NCBI RefSeq assembly: GCF_000504285.1
Contig: NZ_KI632511.1
Coordinates: 7,670,154 to 7,734,153, forward strand
Source of the DNA: Actinospica robiniae DSM 44927
GTDB taxonomy: Bacteria; Actinomycetota; Actinomycetes; Streptomycetales; Catenulisporaceae
Direction of reading: 5' to 3'
DNA length: 64,000 nt
Position numbers and translations under genes: made by a program. Below, in pieces: positions 29,639 to 39,186 of the stretch; within the stretch, counting starts at the first letter, position 1, and every line of letters begins with the position of its first letter. The notes beneath the pieces are model-generated. The model had not been told where the DNA came from and did no database searches. It saw only the letters and a program-made list of their open reading frames with translations.

Positions 29639-30286
29639 ATGCCTGAGCCGACCGCCGTGCTGTTCGACATGGACGGCACCCTGATCGACTCCGAGCCTGT
29701 GTGGTTCGAGACCGAGGTGGCGCTGCTGGCCGAGCTCGGCTACGAGCTCGGCCCGGAGCACTGGCCGTACGTGCTCGGGCAGCCGAACGAGGTCGCCTGC
29801 AAGTACCTGCTCGGCGTCAGCGGCCTGCCGCTGACCTGGCAGGAGCTGAGCAGCCGGATCGAGGCGGCCATGGTGCCGATCCTGTCGCAGGGGGCGGAGC
29901 TGCTGCCCGGCGCGAAGGAGCTGCTGGTGGAGCTGGCCGCGGCCGGCGTGCCCACGGCGCTGGTCTCCGCCTCGCCCCGCAGCATCGTCGACGCCTGCCT
30001 CGGCGGCATCGGCGCGGACTTCTTCCGGCACACCGTCTCCGGCAACGACGTGGTCCGCTCCAAGCCGGACCCGGAGCCCTACCTGCTCGCGGCCCGGCTG
30101 CTCGGGGTGGCGCCGGAGGAGTGCGTGGTGATCGAGGACTCGCCGATCGGCACGGCCTCGGGCGTCGCGGCCGGCTGCCGGGTGCTGTCCGTGCCGCACG
30201 CCGACACGGTCATCGCGCACCATCCCCGGGTGACCAGGGCGGCCACCCTGGAAGGGGTCGACCTCGCCTTCCTGGCCGCGCTCTAG
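29639..30286 (+). CDS. HAD superfamily hydrolase (beta-phosphoglucomutase-like)
   Basis: 215 residues. Motif I is LFDMDGTLIDSEP with nucleophile Asp10 and Asp12; motif II is ALVSAS, the lysine is in KPDPEPYLLAARLLGV, and motif IV is VVIEDSPIGTASGVAAG. These place it among subfamily IA phosphatases/phosphoglucomutases with a helical cap. It begins 11 bp after metH and is probably co-transcribed; the same pair occurs in other actinobacteria. Substrate unknown. Confidence 0.92.
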   Translation: MPEPTAVLFDMDGTLIDSEPVWFETEVALLAELGYELGPEHWPYVLGQPNEVACKYLLGVSGLPLTWQELSSRIEAAMVPILSQGAELLPGAKELLVELAAAGVPTALVSASPRSIVDACLGGIGADFFRHTVSGNDVVRSKPDPEPYLLAARLLGVAPEECVVIEDSPIGTASGVAAGCRVLSVPHADTVIAHHPRVTRAATLEGVDLAFLAAL

Positions 30287-30330
30287 GGTCCCGATCCGGA
30301 TTTCCGCAGCGAATTCGCGGTGAGGGACAC

Positions 30331-30362
30331 TGTCCGCAACTTGTATAGACAAGTTGCGGACA
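30331..30362. promoter_or_regulatory. 32-bp perfect palindrome, putative GntR/HutC-type operator
   Basis: Two 14-bp arms (30331-30344 and 30349-30362) flank ATAG; the centre reads CTTGTATAGACAAG, like operators of HutC-subfamily GntR repressors. The right arm covers the position expected for the -35 element of the leaderless EamA promoter (-10 TACGCT at 30380-30385, 17-bp spacer). A repressor here would block transcription. It could also act as a terminator for metH-HAD. Confidence 0.7.
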
Positions 30363-30379
30363 GGCGGCGCGCTCAGCGC

Positions 30380-30385
30380 TACGCT
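30380..30385 (+). promoter_or_regulatory. -10 box of leaderless EamA transporter promoter
   Basis: TACGCT lies 6 nt before the GTG at 30392. With CGGACA at 30357-30362, the end of the palindrome, as a weak -35 element, the spacer is 17 bp. Confidence 0.45.
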
Positions 30386-30391
30386 GCGACC

Positions 30392-31231
30392 GTGTCGACG
30401 ACGGTGGTGGCGGTGGTGCTCGGTTCCGCGGTGCTGCACGCGTTCTGGAACGCGCTCGCGCACACGGCCAGGGACCGGCTCACCGCCATCGCGCTGATCG
30501 CGGTGGCCTCCGGCGGCGCCTCCGTGCTGCTGCTGCCGTTCCTGCGCCCCCCGGCGCACGCGGTCTGGCCCTGGATCCTCGCCTCCGGCCTGCTCCAGGG
30601 GCTGTACAACTTCGGCCTCGTCCTCGCCTACCGGCTCGGCGACTTCGGCCGGATGTACCCGCTGGCCCGCGGCACCTCGCCGCTGGTGGTCGCGCTGGTG
30701 GCCACGTTCGTGGTCGGCCAGCCGATGTCAGTGCCCGAAGCCGCCGGCATCGGCGTGGTCAGCGCGGGCCTGCTCGCCCTGGCCTTCTCCGACGGCATAC
30801 CCACCCGGGCCGACCTGCCCGCCGTCTGCGCGGCCGTCGGCACCGGCCTGGTGATCGCGAGCTACACCGTGGTCGACGGCGTGGCCGTGCGCAGGTCCGG
30901 CAGCGTCCTGGGATACTCCTGCTGGACCTTCCTGCTCTCCGCGATATTCGTGCTGATCGGCGTCACGGCCATCCGCCGAAGCAGGCTCCTGCCGTCCCTG
31001 CGCGAGGACACCGCGCGCGGGCTCACCGGCGGCCTCGTCGCCATGACCGCCTACACGCTGGTGCTGTGGGCGCAGACCCGCGGCGGCCTGGCCGAGGTGG
31101 CCACGCTGCGTGAAACCAGCATCCTGATCGGCGCGGGCATCGGCGCGCTGGTGCTCAAGGAGGGTTTCGGCCGCATCCGGATGGCCGCCTCGGCCGGCGT
31201 CGTCCTCGGCATCGTGCTCATCGCCCGGTGA
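30392..31231 (+). CDS. EamA/DMT superfamily transporter
   Basis: 279 residues forming ten hydrophobic helices in two repeated halves, as in drug/metabolite transporters of the EamA type (LHAFWNALAH in helix 1 and ETSILIGAGIGALVLKEGFGR in helices 9-10). Cargo is unknown. The GTG at 30392 begins directly with helix 1; an upstream GTG at 30320 would place a perfect palindrome inside the coding region and is rejected. Regulation by a GntR-type repressor through that palindrome is inferred. Confidence 0.85.
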   Translation: MSTTVVAVVLGSAVLHAFWNALAHTARDRLTAIALIAVASGGASVLLLPFLRPPAHAVWPWILASGLLQGLYNFGLVLAYRLGDFGRMYPLARGTSPLVVALVATFVVGQPMSVPEAAGIGVVSAGLLALAFSDGIPTRADLPAVCAAVGTGLVIASYTVVDGVAVRRSGSVLGYSCWTFLLSAIFVLIGVTAIRRSRLLPSLREDTARGLTGGLVAMTAYTLVLWAQTRGGLAEVATLRETSILIGAGIGALVLKEGFGRIRMAASAGVVLGIVLIAR

Positions 31232-31256
31232 CGCGGCCTCAGCCGCTGATCCGCCG

Positions 31257-32237
31257 TCAGTCCGCCTTGCCGATCCGCACTTCGGGCACCGGCGGCTCGA
31301 CTCCGCCCTGCGCCGGGCACAGTTCGCGGAAGCTGCACCAGCCGCACAGCTTCGACGGCTTGGGCTTCCACTGCTTGCTCTCGGCCGCCTGCCGGATCGA
31401 GGCCCAGATGCCGGCGATCTTGCGCTCCGCCGCGAGCAGGTCGGCCTCGCTCGGGTCGTAGGTGAGCACCTCGCCGTTGCCCAGGAACAGCAGCTGCAGC
31501 CGCTTGGGCACCACGCCGCGCGCCTTCCACAGCACGAGCGCGTAGAACTTCATCTGGAAGAGCGTCTTCTCCTCGTACCCGGGCGGCGGGGCCTTGCCGG
31601 TCTTGTAGTCCACCACCCGAAGCAGCCCGTTGGGCGCGACGTCGAGCCGGTCCACGAAGCCGCGCAGCAGCAGCCGGTCCTCGCCCTCGCCCATCGGCGC
31701 CCGCACGAACAGCTCGCGCTGGGCCGGCTCGAGCCGGTTCGGGTCCTCCAGCGTGAAATAGGTGCCGAGCAGCGACTCCGCCTCGGCCAGCCAGGCCGCG
31801 CGCTCCTCCTCGGCCGCGAACAGGCCGCCGAGCTCGGGACGCTGGGAGAGCAGCTTCTCCCACTGCGGCCGCAGCAGCTCCACTGCCTCGGCCGGGGTGC
31901 GCCGGCCGGCCGGGAGGTCGAAGAGCCGCTCGAGCACCGCGTGGACCAGCGTGCCCTTGGTGGCCGCGGCGTTCGGCGGCTCGGGCACCTTGTCCACCAC
32001 CCGCAGCCGGTAGAGCAGCGGGCACTGCTGGAAGTCGCCCGCGCGCGACGGCGAGAGCGCGGCCGGCAGCTTGACCACTCCCCTGGAGAACTCCCGCCCG
32101 GCGTCGAACAGCGCGCTGTCATCTGCCCCCACAGCACCGGGACCCGCGTCGAACAGCGCGCCGTCGGCCGTGCCCGGCGCGACGCCGGCGGTCGCCTCCT
32201 CGGTCACCGCGACCGCCTCGAACCCAAGCTCACCCAT
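31257..32237 (-). CDS. RecB-family PD-(D/E)XK nuclease with Fe-S cysteines
   Basis: 326 residues. The nuclease core has RLDVAPNGLLRVVDYKTGK with Asp210 and Lys212 of the active site, and upstream GTLVHAVLERLF, an AddB/Cas4-like helix. Four cysteines, Cys72 in the FQQCPLLYR segment and Cys298, Cys301 and Cys307 at the C-terminus (CGWCSFRELC), match the split [4Fe-4S] staple of AddB- and Cas4-type nucleases. In mycobacteria a homologue (Rv2119) also lies near the proteasome cluster. A TAGGGT -10 box (plus-strand 32246-32251) 8 nt before the ATG suggests a leaderless mRNA. Divergent from the protease gene. Confidence 0.88.
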   Translation of the reverse strand: MGELGFEAVAVTEEATAGVAPGTADGALFDAGPGAVGADDSALFDAGREFSRGVVKLPAALSPSRAGDFQQCPLLYRLRVVDKVPEPPNAAATKGTLVHAVLERLFDLPAGRRTPAEAVELLRPQWEKLLSQRPELGGLFAAEEERAAWLAEAESLLGTYFTLEDPNRLEPAQRELFVRAPMGEGEDRLLLRGFVDRLDVAPNGLLRVVDYKTGKAPPPGYEEKTLFQMKFYALVLWKARGVVPKRLQLLFLGNGEVLTYDPSEADLLAAERKIAGIWASIRQAAESKQWKPKPSKLCGWCSFRELCPAQGGVEPPVPEVRIGKAD

Positions 32238-32245
32238 GTCCGAGA

Positions 32246-32320
32246 ACCCTAGCCGCCTCTGCCGACACTGCGGCACCCGCCCGGCCGCGTGAGACCTGGA
32301 AGCAGAGCAACCCGTAGCAT
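32246..32320. promoter_or_regulatory. divergent leaderless promoters (RecB-like nuclease / site-2 protease)
   Basis: Minus-strand TAGGGT (32251 to 32246) ends 8 nt before the nuclease ATG. Plus-strand TAGCAT (32315-32320) ends 6 nt before the protease GTG. Neither start has a Shine-Dalgarno sequence. Confidence 0.5.
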
Positions 32321-32326
32321 CGCCTT

Positions 32327-33496
32327 GTGAGCGACCAGAACGAGAACCAGGGCGGACGGCCGGACCCCCGACGCGCGGCGGGCGGCGGCATCCCGATGGG
32401 TTCCCCTTTCGGGATTCCCATCGTCGTCTCGCCCACGTGGTTCCTGATCGCCGCGTTCATCACCTACTATTTCGGCCGGCAGATCAGCGACGAGGACTTC
32501 GGCAACTGGCGCTACCTGATCGGCTTCGGCTTCGCCGTCCTGCTCTACCTCTCCGTGCTGCTGCACGAGCTGGCCCACTCGGTGGTGGCCAAGAGCTTCG
32601 GACTGCCGGTGCGCCGGATCGTGATCTACTTCCTCGGCGGCGTCTCGGAGATCGAGAAGGAGCCGGACACCCCGCGGCGCGAGTTCGCCGTGGCCGTCGC
32701 CGGCCCCGCGCTCTCCTTCGCGCTCGGCGGGATCTTCTTCGGCGTGTGGAAGCTGATGGACCACCCGACCAGCTCGCTGCTGTTCAACGCGATGCAGTAT
32801 CTGGTCACCGCGCTGTGGGTGTCCAACCTGGTGGTCGGCGTCTTCAACATGCTCCCCGGCCTGCCGCTGGACGGCGGCCGGGTGCTGCGCTCGGCGGTCT
32901 GGGCGATCAGTCGCAACCCGCTCACCGGCACCGTCGCCGCGGCCTGGACCGGGCGCGTGCTCGCCGTCGGCGTGCTGATCTACGCCATGGTCACGGTGCA
33001 GGACGCCGGCAGCAGCGACGGCCTCTACACGCTGGTGTGGGCCGCCTTCATCGCCTCGTTCATCTTCATCGGCGCCTCCCAGTCGCTCACCGTCGCCCGG
33101 CTGCGCGAGCGCATCCCCACGCTCAACGCCCGCGCCCTGACCCGCCGGGCCGTGCCGGTCACGGCCGACGTGCCGCTGTCCGAGGCGCTGCGCCGGGCCG
33201 CCTCGGTGGGTGCGCGCAGCCTGCTCGTGGTCGACCACGACGGCCGGCCCACCGCGATCGTGCACGAGGCCGCCGTCGCCGCCACTCCGCTCGAGCGCCA
33301 CCCCTGGGTCCAGGTCGGCACCCTGTCCCGCGCGCTGCGCCCCGGGCTGACCCTGACCGCCGACCTCAACGGCGAGGCCCTGCTGCAGGCCCTGCGCGCG
33401 ACTCCGGCCCCGGAATACCTGGTCACCGAGCCGGACGGCGCCATTTTCGGCGTGCTCGCGGCCGCCGACGTCGAGCACGCCTTCCTGGGCCGCTAG
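32327..33496 (+). CDS. site-2 protease family (M50) metalloprotease with CBS domains
   Basis: 389 residues. The membrane metalloprotease core has HELAH (80-84) in helix 2 and the third zinc ligand Asp182 in NMLPGLPLDGGRV. About six transmembrane helices span residues 30-250. The C-terminal 140 residues are a CBS pair (AVPVTADVPLSEALR, ARSLLVVDHDGRPTAI). Such proteases cut membrane-bound regulators and often respond to nucleotides through the CBS unit; the target here is unknown. The GTG start has a leaderless -10 box. The end of the gene is partly duplicated downstream. Confidence 0.92.
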   Translation: MSDQNENQGGRPDPRRAAGGGIPMGSPFGIPIVVSPTWFLIAAFITYYFGRQISDEDFGNWRYLIGFGFAVLLYLSVLLHELAHSVVAKSFGLPVRRIVIYFLGGVSEIEKEPDTPRREFAVAVAGPALSFALGGIFFGVWKLMDHPTSSLLFNAMQYLVTALWVSNLVVGVFNMLPGLPLDGGRVLRSAVWAISRNPLTGTVAAAWTGRVLAVGVLIYAMVTVQDAGSSDGLYTLVWAAFIASFIFIGASQSLTVARLRERIPTLNARALTRRAVPVTADVPLSEALRRAASVGARSLLVVDHDGRPTAIVHEAAVAATPLERHPWVQVGTLSRALRPGLTLTADLNGEALLQALRATPAPEYLVTEPDGAIFGVLAAADVEHAFLGR

Positions 33497-33549
33497 CGGC
33501 TTCGGCCTCGTCTTCGAGCGTGCTCGCGGCCGCCGACGTCGAGCACGCC
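33450..33549 (+). repeat. direct duplication of the 3' end of the protease gene
   Basis: A 32-bp sequence at 33450-33481, within the last codons of the protease gene, is repeated exactly at 33518-33549; the following 16 bp including the stop codon are similar but diverged. The repeat period is 68 bp. Each copy contains a CGTGCTCG/CGAGCACG inverted repeat. The second copy lies outside the coding region, next to the promoter of the tRNA methyltransferase gene. Confidence 0.9.
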
Positions 33550-33561
33550 TGTTCGGGCCGT

Positions 33562-34557
<996 letters not shown>

Positions 34558-34615
34558 CCCGGCCGGGCCGCCGTCCGGTATCCGGGGGCGGCCCGCGCCG
34601 TCGGCCCCGCGCCCG

Positions 34616-34900
34616 TCAGTCCTGCGCGAGCGGGCCGGCCACGGCCGCGCCGTCCGCGCGCCGGTGCACGTGGATGCACTCCCCGGGGCACTCCTTCGCC
34701 GAGTCGATCACGTCCAGCACCAGGTCCGCGGGCACCGCGACCCGGGCCCCGGCCTCCTGGCGCAGCGCGCCGGCCGGATCCTTGACGTAGGCCAGGCCGT
34801 CGATATCGAGCTCGAAGACGTCCCGGGCGTACTGGGCGCACAGCCCGTCGCCCGTGCACAGCTCCTGGTCGATCCAGACCTCGAGATCCTCGCTGCTCAT
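34616..34900 (-). CDS. ferredoxin, 3Fe-4S type
   Basis: 94 residues with Cys15 and Cys21 (CTGDGLC) and Cys71 (CPGEC), the three-cysteine pattern of actinobacterial [3Fe-4S] ferredoxins that feed cytochromes P450 and other oxygenases; an extra Cys75 is present. There is no P450 in the window. The ATG at 34900 has GGGGA 11 nt upstream; an ATG at 34912 would add four residues. A ferredoxin gene between trmI and arc is also seen in other actinobacteria. Confidence 0.85.
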   Translation of the reverse strand: MSSEDLEVWIDQELCTGDGLCAQYARDVFELDIDGLAYVKDPAGALRQEAGARVAVPADLVLDVIDSAKECPGECIHVHRRADGAAVAGPLAQD

Positions 34901-35257
34901 CCGGCCGGTCATCCCCAATCCACGGAAGCCTTACACCCCCCAACCTAACAACTTCATCCGGCGCGGGGACATCGGGACCCGAATTCCCCAAAGCCCTCGA
35001 CAGCGGGGCACGGTACGGGTAATGATCGTGCTCCGTAGCGGATCCGGCCGTAGCGTTGATCCGAACGGGTTGCCCGACCGTCTACATAACGAGCGGTGAA
35101 GGGGGAATCCACTGTGGAGACGGCAGTGTTGTCGACAGCGGACACCCGAGCAGCGGGAGGTCCGCCGACACGAGCGAGCGGTGCGGCGGTTTGGCCGCCC
35201 CCGAACGCAGGTAGGGTCGTTGTGACGTCACAACACTCCGCGAGGAGGTGAAGGACC
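34901..35257. promoter_or_regulatory. intergenic region with arc promoter
   Basis: This 357-bp gap separates the divergent ferredoxin and arc genes. A TAGGTT on the minus strand near 34945 could serve the ferredoxin. On the plus strand TAGGGT at 35212-35217 is the best -10 box for arc, giving a leader of about 33 nt with a GAGGAGG Shine-Dalgarno at 35242-35248. A 45-codon frame from a GTG at 35114 to a TGA at 35251 has AAGGGGG in front of it, but its third positions are not G/C-biased, so I do not call it a gene. Confidence 0.55.
35219..35234. promoter_or_regulatory. 16-bp perfect palindrome over the arc transcription start
   Basis: GTTGTGACGTCACAAC lies 2-17 bp after the proposed -10 box of arc, where a repressor would block initiation or early elongation. 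I do not recognise the binding protein. Confidence 0.6.
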
Positions 35258-37063
35258 GTGCCAGCCCACGAAGACGACAAGCCCCTGCGCCCCGGCTCCC
35301 GAGCAGGCCGAGGCGGCCCGCTCGGCAGCGAGCCGGGCTCCGGCCAGGACGCGCTGAACCAGGTTGCCTTCCTCGAGCAGGAAGTGGCGCTGCTGCGGCG
35401 GCGCCTGGCCGAGACCCCGCGCGGCAGCCGTGACCGTGCCCTAGAAGACCGGATCAGCGAGCTCCAGGTCACCGTGTCCGGGCTCACTGCGAAGAACGAA
35501 CGGCTCGTGGCGACCCTGCGCGACGCGCGCGACCAGATCGTCGCGCTCAAGGAGGAGATCGACCGGCTCGCCCAGCCGCCCAGCGGCTTCGGCGTCTTCC
35601 TCGAGGAGCACGAGGACGGCACGGTCGACATCTTCACCGGCGGCCGCAAGCTGCGGGTCGCGGTCGCCCCGGGCGTCGAGCTCGACGAGCTCCAGCCCGG
35701 CCGCGAGGTGATGCTCAACGAGGCCCTGAACATCATCGCCGTGCACGGCTACGAGAAGGTCGGCGAGATCGTCTCGTTCAAGGAGCTGCTCGAGGACGGC
35801 GCGCGCGCCCTGGTCGTCGGGCACACCGACGAGGAGCGGGTGGTGCGCCTGGCCGAGCCGCTGCTGGACACGGTGATCCGGGCCGGCGACGCGCTGCTGC
35901 TCGAGCCGCGCTCCGGCTACGTGTACGAGCGGGTGCCCAAGTCCGAGGTCGAAGACCTGGTGCTGGAAGAGGTGCCGGACATCGACTACGCCTCGATCGG
36001 CGGCCTGTCCGGCCAGATCGAGCTGATCCGGGACGCGGTCGAGCTGCCCTACCTGCACAAGGAGCTCTTCCGCGAGCACGAGCTGCGCCCGCCCAAGGGC
36101 GTGCTGCTCTACGGCCCGCCCGGGTGCGGCAAGACCCTGATCGCCAAGGCGGTGGCCAACTCGCTGGCCAAGAAGGTCGCCGAGATCTCGGGCAAGGAGG
36201 CCGGCAAGAGCTACTTCCTGAACATCAAGGGTCCCGAGCTGCTCAACAAGTACGTCGGCGAGACCGAGCGGCACATCCGGCTGGTCTTCCAGCGGGCCCG
36301 GGAGAAGGCGGGCGAGGGCACGCCGGTCATCGTGTTCTTCGACGAGATGGACTCGCTCTTCCGCACCCGCGGCTCGGGCGTGTCCTCGGACGTGGAGAAC
36401 ACCATCGTCCCGCAGCTGCTCTCCGAGATCGACGGCGTGGAGGGGCTCGAGAACGTCATCGTCATCGGCGCCTCCAACCGCGAGGACATGATCGACCCGG
36501 CGATCCTGCGCCCGGGCCGGCTGGACGTGAAGATCAAGATCGAGCGTCCGGACGCCGAGGCGGCCAAGGACATCTTCTCGAAGTACATCACCTCCACCCT
36601 GCCGCTGCACGAGGACGACCTGCGGGAGAACGGCGGGGACCGTACGGCCACGGTGGCCGCGATGATCCAGACCACGGTCGAGCGGATGTACTCGGAGACG
36701 GACGAGAACCGCTTCCTCGAGGTCACCTACGCCAACGGCGACAAGGAAGTGCTCTACTTCAAGGACTTCAACTCCGGCGCGATGATCCAGAACATCGTGG
36801 ACCGGGCGAAGAAGTCGGCGATCAAGGACTTCCTCGACCACGGCGCCAAGGGCCTGCGCATCTCCCACCTGCTCGGCGCCTGCGTCGACGAGTTCAAGGA
36901 GAACGAGGACCTGCCCAACACCACCAACCCGGACGACTGGGCCCGGATCTCCGGCAAGAAGGGCGAGCGGATCGTGTTCATCCGCACCCTGGTGTCCGGC
37001 AAGAAGGGCGCGGAGAGCGGCAGGTCGATCGACACCGTCGCCAACACCGGGCAGTACCTGTAG
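35258..37063 (+). CDS. arc: proteasome-associated ATPase ARC/Mpa
   Basis: 601 residues; the hexameric AAA ring that binds pupylated proteins, unfolds them and feeds them to the 20S proteasome. An N-terminal coiled coil (about 25-75) recognises Pup; two OB-type domains (about 80-230) form the inter-domain ring. The AAA module has Walker A GPPGCGKT (286-293) and Walker B VFFDEMD with Asp362/Glu363. The C-terminal GQYL (598-601) is the docking motif that opens the core gate. GTG start after a GAGGAGG. First gene of the Pup-proteasome locus. Confidence 0.97.
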   Translation: MPAHEDDKPLRPGSRAGRGGPLGSEPGSGQDALNQVAFLEQEVALLRRRLAETPRGSRDRALEDRISELQVTVSGLTAKNERLVATLRDARDQIVALKEEIDRLAQPPSGFGVFLEEHEDGTVDIFTGGRKLRVAVAPGVELDELQPGREVMLNEALNIIAVHGYEKVGEIVSFKELLEDGARALVVGHTDEERVVRLAEPLLDTVIRAGDALLLEPRSGYVYERVPKSEVEDLVLEEVPDIDYASIGGLSGQIELIRDAVELPYLHKELFREHELRPPKGVLLYGPPGCGKTLIAKAVANSLAKKVAEISGKEAGKSYFLNIKGPELLNKYVGETERHIRLVFQRAREKAGEGTPVIVFFDEMDSLFRTRGSGVSSDVENTIVPQLLSEIDGVEGLENVIVIGASNREDMIDPAILRPGRLDVKIKIERPDAEAAKDIFSKYITSTLPLHEDDLRENGGDRTATVAAMIQTTVERMYSETDENRFLEVTYANGDKEVLYFKDFNSGAMIQNIVDRAKKSAIKDFLDHGAKGLRISHLLGACVDEFKENEDLPNTTNPDDWARISGKKGERIVFIRTLVSGKKGAESGRSIDTVANTGQYL

Positions 37064-37075
37064 TCACACTGGCGT

Positions 37076-37105
37076 ACGGGGCGCGACACACCTGTCGCGC
37101 CCCGT
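37076..37105 (+). terminator. hairpin terminator after arc
   Basis: 13-bp perfect G/C-rich stem (37076-37088 with 37093-37105) and a 4-nt loop CACC, starting 12 bp after the arc stop. It separates arc from the dop transcription unit. Confidence 0.8.
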
Positions 37106-37161
37106 CCCGACTCGGGGAGAAACCGTGGTCGAAGCTGGAGCCTTCCGCCGCCGCGCGCGCC

Positions 37162-37167
37162 TAAGCT
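37162..37167 (+). promoter_or_regulatory. -10 box before the dop micro-ORF array
   Basis: TAAGCT ends 7 nt before the ATG at 37175, the start of the first 77-bp repeat. A leaderless transcript would therefore begin with the first micro-ORF. No clear -35 element. Confidence 0.45.
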
Positions 37168-37174
37168 GGTGGTC

Positions 37175-37255
37175 ATGAGCGAGCTTGCGAGCGAATCTAT
37201 GGGCACTGCGCTCATGCGCGCGTTCCTCCGGCCGACCGAGGAGGCGAGGGCATGA
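37175..37255 (+). CDS. putative 26-residue micro-ORF, copy 1
   Basis: ATG to TGA, 26 codons, starting [17 protein letters not shown]. Its stop overlaps the next ATG (ATGA). It has a possible leaderless promoter 7 nt upstream. The frame exists in every repeat unit because the unit length, 77, equals the ORF length, 81, minus the 4-bp overlap. It could be a coupled leader peptide or a chance frame in a mobile repeat; translation is not shown. Confidence 0.35.
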   Translation: MSELASESMGTALMRAFLRPTEEARA

Positions 37256-37332
37256 GCGAGCTTGCGAGCGAATCTATGGGCACTGCGCTCATGCGCGCGT
37301 TCCTCCGGCCGACCGAGGAGGCGAGGGCATGA
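37252..37332 (+). CDS. putative 26-residue micro-ORF, copy 2
   Basis: Identical to copy 1, joined to it and to copy 3 by ATGA overlaps. GAGGAG and GAGG in the end of the preceding unit could serve as ribosome-binding sites. Confidence 0.35.
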   Translation: MSELASESMGTALMRAFLRPTEEARA

Positions 37333-37409
37333 GCGAGCTTGCGAGCGAATCTATGGGCACTGCGCTCATGCACGCGTTCCCGCAGCTGACCAGGGAGGCG
37401 AGGGCATGA
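37329..37409 (+). CDS. putative 26-residue micro-ORF, copy 3, coupled to dop
   Basis: Same start as the other copies but a changed second half ([13 protein letters not shown]). Its stop overlaps the dop ATG (ATGA at 37406-37409), so translation of dop could depend on ribosomes finishing this peptide. The GGGAGG just upstream of the dop start could also recruit ribosomes directly. Confidence 0.35.
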   Translation: MSELASESMGTALMHAFPQLTREARA

Positions 37410-38920
37410 GCGTACGTCGGGTCATGGGCAGTGAAACCGAATACGGCATCTCGGTGCCGGGGCATCCGAACGCTAACGCGATGCTCACCTCCTCGCAGAT
37501 CGTCAACGCCTACGCGACGGCGATGCAGCGGGCGCGGCGGGCCCGCTGGGACTTCGAGGAGGAGAACCCGCTGCGCGACGCGCGCGGGTTCGACCTGGCC
37601 CGGGAGCTGGCCGACACCAGCCAGCTGACCGACGAGGACTCGGGCCTGGCCAACGTCATCCTGACCAACGGCGCCCGGCTCTACGTCGACCACGCCCACC
37701 CCGAGTACTCCACGCCCGAGGTCACCAACCCCCGCGACATCGTGATCTGGGACAAGGCCGGCGAGCTGATCATGGCCGCGGCCGCCCGGTTCGCCGCGCT
37801 GGTGCCCGGCGCGCTGCCGATCAACCTGTACAAGAACAACACCGACAACAAGGGCGCCTCGTACGGCTCGCACGAGAACTACCTGGTCTCCCGCTCCACC
37901 CCGTTCGCCGACATCGTCCGGCACCTGACCCCCTTCTTCGTCACCCGGCAGGTGTTCGCCGGCTCCGGGCGGGTGGGCATCGGCCAGGACGGGCGCTCGC
38001 ACGGCTTCCAGATCTCCCAGCGGGCCGACTTCTTCGAGGTCGAGGTCGGGCTCGAGACCACGCTCAAGCGCCCGATCATCAACACCCGGGACGAGCCGCA
38101 CGCCGACCCGGAGAAGCACCGCCGGCTGCACGTGATCATCGGCGACGCCAACCTCGCCGAGATCTCCATCTTCCTGAAGATGGGCACCACCTCGCTGGTG
38201 CTGGCGATGATCGAGGACCGCTTCATCGGCGCCGACTTCACCGTGGACCAGCCGGTGCGCACGCTGCACGAGGTCTCCCACGACCCGTCCCTCAAGCACC
38301 TGGTCAAGCTGCGCTCCGGGCGCAAGCTGACCGCGGTCCAGCTCCAGATGGAGTATTTCGAGCAGGCCCGCAAGTACGTCGAGGACCGCTACGGCGCGGA
38401 CGTGGACCCGGTCACCCAGGAGGTCCTTGACCGCTGGGAGTCGGTGCTCACCCGGCTGGAGGCCGACCCGATGCTGCTGCGCCGGGAGCTGGACTGGGTG
38501 GCCAAGCTCGAGCTGCTCGAGGGCTACCGCACCCGGGACAAGCTGGGCTGGGAGGACGCCCGGCTGCACCTGGTGGACCTGCAGTACTCCGACGTGCGCC
38601 CGGACAAGGGCCTCTACCAGCGGCTGGCCGCCCGCGGCCGGTTCGACCGGCTGGTCACCGACGAGGAGGTGCGCACCGCGGTGGACCTGCCGCCGGAGGA
38701 CACCCGCGCCTACTTCCGCGGCCGCTGCCTGGACAAGTACGCCGACTCGGTGGCCGCGGCCTCCTGGGACTCGGTGATCTTCGACCTGCCCGAGCGCGAG
38801 TCGCTCCAGCGCATCCCCACCCTCGACCCGCTGCGCGGCACGAAGCAGCACGTCGAGGGGCTGATCGACCGCTGCCGCACGGCCAGCGACCTGGTCCGCG
38901 AGCTCACCGGCGGCAGCTAG
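37406..38920 (+). CDS. dop: Pup deamidase/depupylase
   Basis: 504 residues; converts the C-terminal Gln of Pup to Glu and also removes Pup from conjugates. It belongs to the glutamine-synthetase-like carboxylate-amine ligase fold shared with PafA. The N-terminus [14 protein letters not shown] holds the metal-binding glutamates; Asp95 in [14 protein letters not shown] is the catalytic aspartate. The Dop-specific loop (about 40-80: [13 protein letters not shown] and the following DTSQLTDED) is present and absent from the PafA copy at 41380. Pup here ends in Gln, so Dop is required. An ATG start with an ATGA overlap to the repeat array. Confidence 0.96.
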   Translation: MSVRRVMGSETEYGISVPGHPNANAMLTSSQIVNAYATAMQRARRARWDFEEENPLRDARGFDLARELADTSQLTDEDSGLANVILTNGARLYVDHAHPEYSTPEVTNPRDIVIWDKAGELIMAAAARFAALVPGALPINLYKNNTDNKGASYGSHENYLVSRSTPFADIVRHLTPFFVTRQVFAGSGRVGIGQDGRSHGFQISQRADFFEVEVGLETTLKRPIINTRDEPHADPEKHRRLHVIIGDANLAEISIFLKMGTTSLVLAMIEDRFIGADFTVDQPVRTLHEVSHDPSLKHLVKLRSGRKLTAVQLQMEYFEQARKYVEDRYGADVDPVTQEVLDRWESVLTRLEADPMLLRRELDWVAKLELLEGYRTRDKLGWEDARLHLVDLQYSDVRPDKGLYQRLAARGRFDRLVTDEEVRTAVDLPPEDTRAYFRGRCLDKYADSVAAASWDSVIFDLPERESLQRIPTLDPLRGTKQHVEGLIDRCRTASDLVRELTGGS

Positions 38921-39186
38921 CGCGCCGCGTCCCGCCCGGCCCCCGCCCCTGCCGCGGGGGCCGCGGCCTCGGCGGCCGCGCCGCGGCGGACATCACGATT
39001 GCGCGGTGGAGGCGGGGCGCCAGCCTCCGAACGTGTGAACGCGCCCCGCGGGGGGCAGGGATGATCCAAGAGCGCTTCGGTGAAACCGCGAGGCCCGTGT
39101 CGGCGGATCGGCGTAGGGTCGTGGTCAGGTGAAGCGCATTCGGGTGCGGAACTGGAGCCATGGTTCGAGAGAGGTGGGTGGTCCGG

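Larger units (their letters stand above)
37175..37405 (+). repeat. three tandem 77-bp repeats upstream of dop
   Basis: Units at 37175-37251, 37252-37328 and 37329-37405. The first two are identical; the third is identical for its first 43 bases, changed over the next 24 and identical again at the end. The array abuts the dop ATG, whose first bases (ATGAGCG) match the start of each unit. Each unit contains CATGAGCG and, 27 nt later, CGCTCATG, which could pair and hide the start codon. Confidence 0.95.

Noticed and set aside
35114-35251. 45-codon gene upstream of arc
   Set aside because: It has a good ribosome-binding site, but third positions are not G/C-biased and it overlaps the promoter palindrome; kept only as a finding.
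39062-39133. 23-codon frame from an ATG upstream of pup
   Set aside because: It spans the likely pup promoter, has no well-placed ribosome-binding site and could easily arise by chance.
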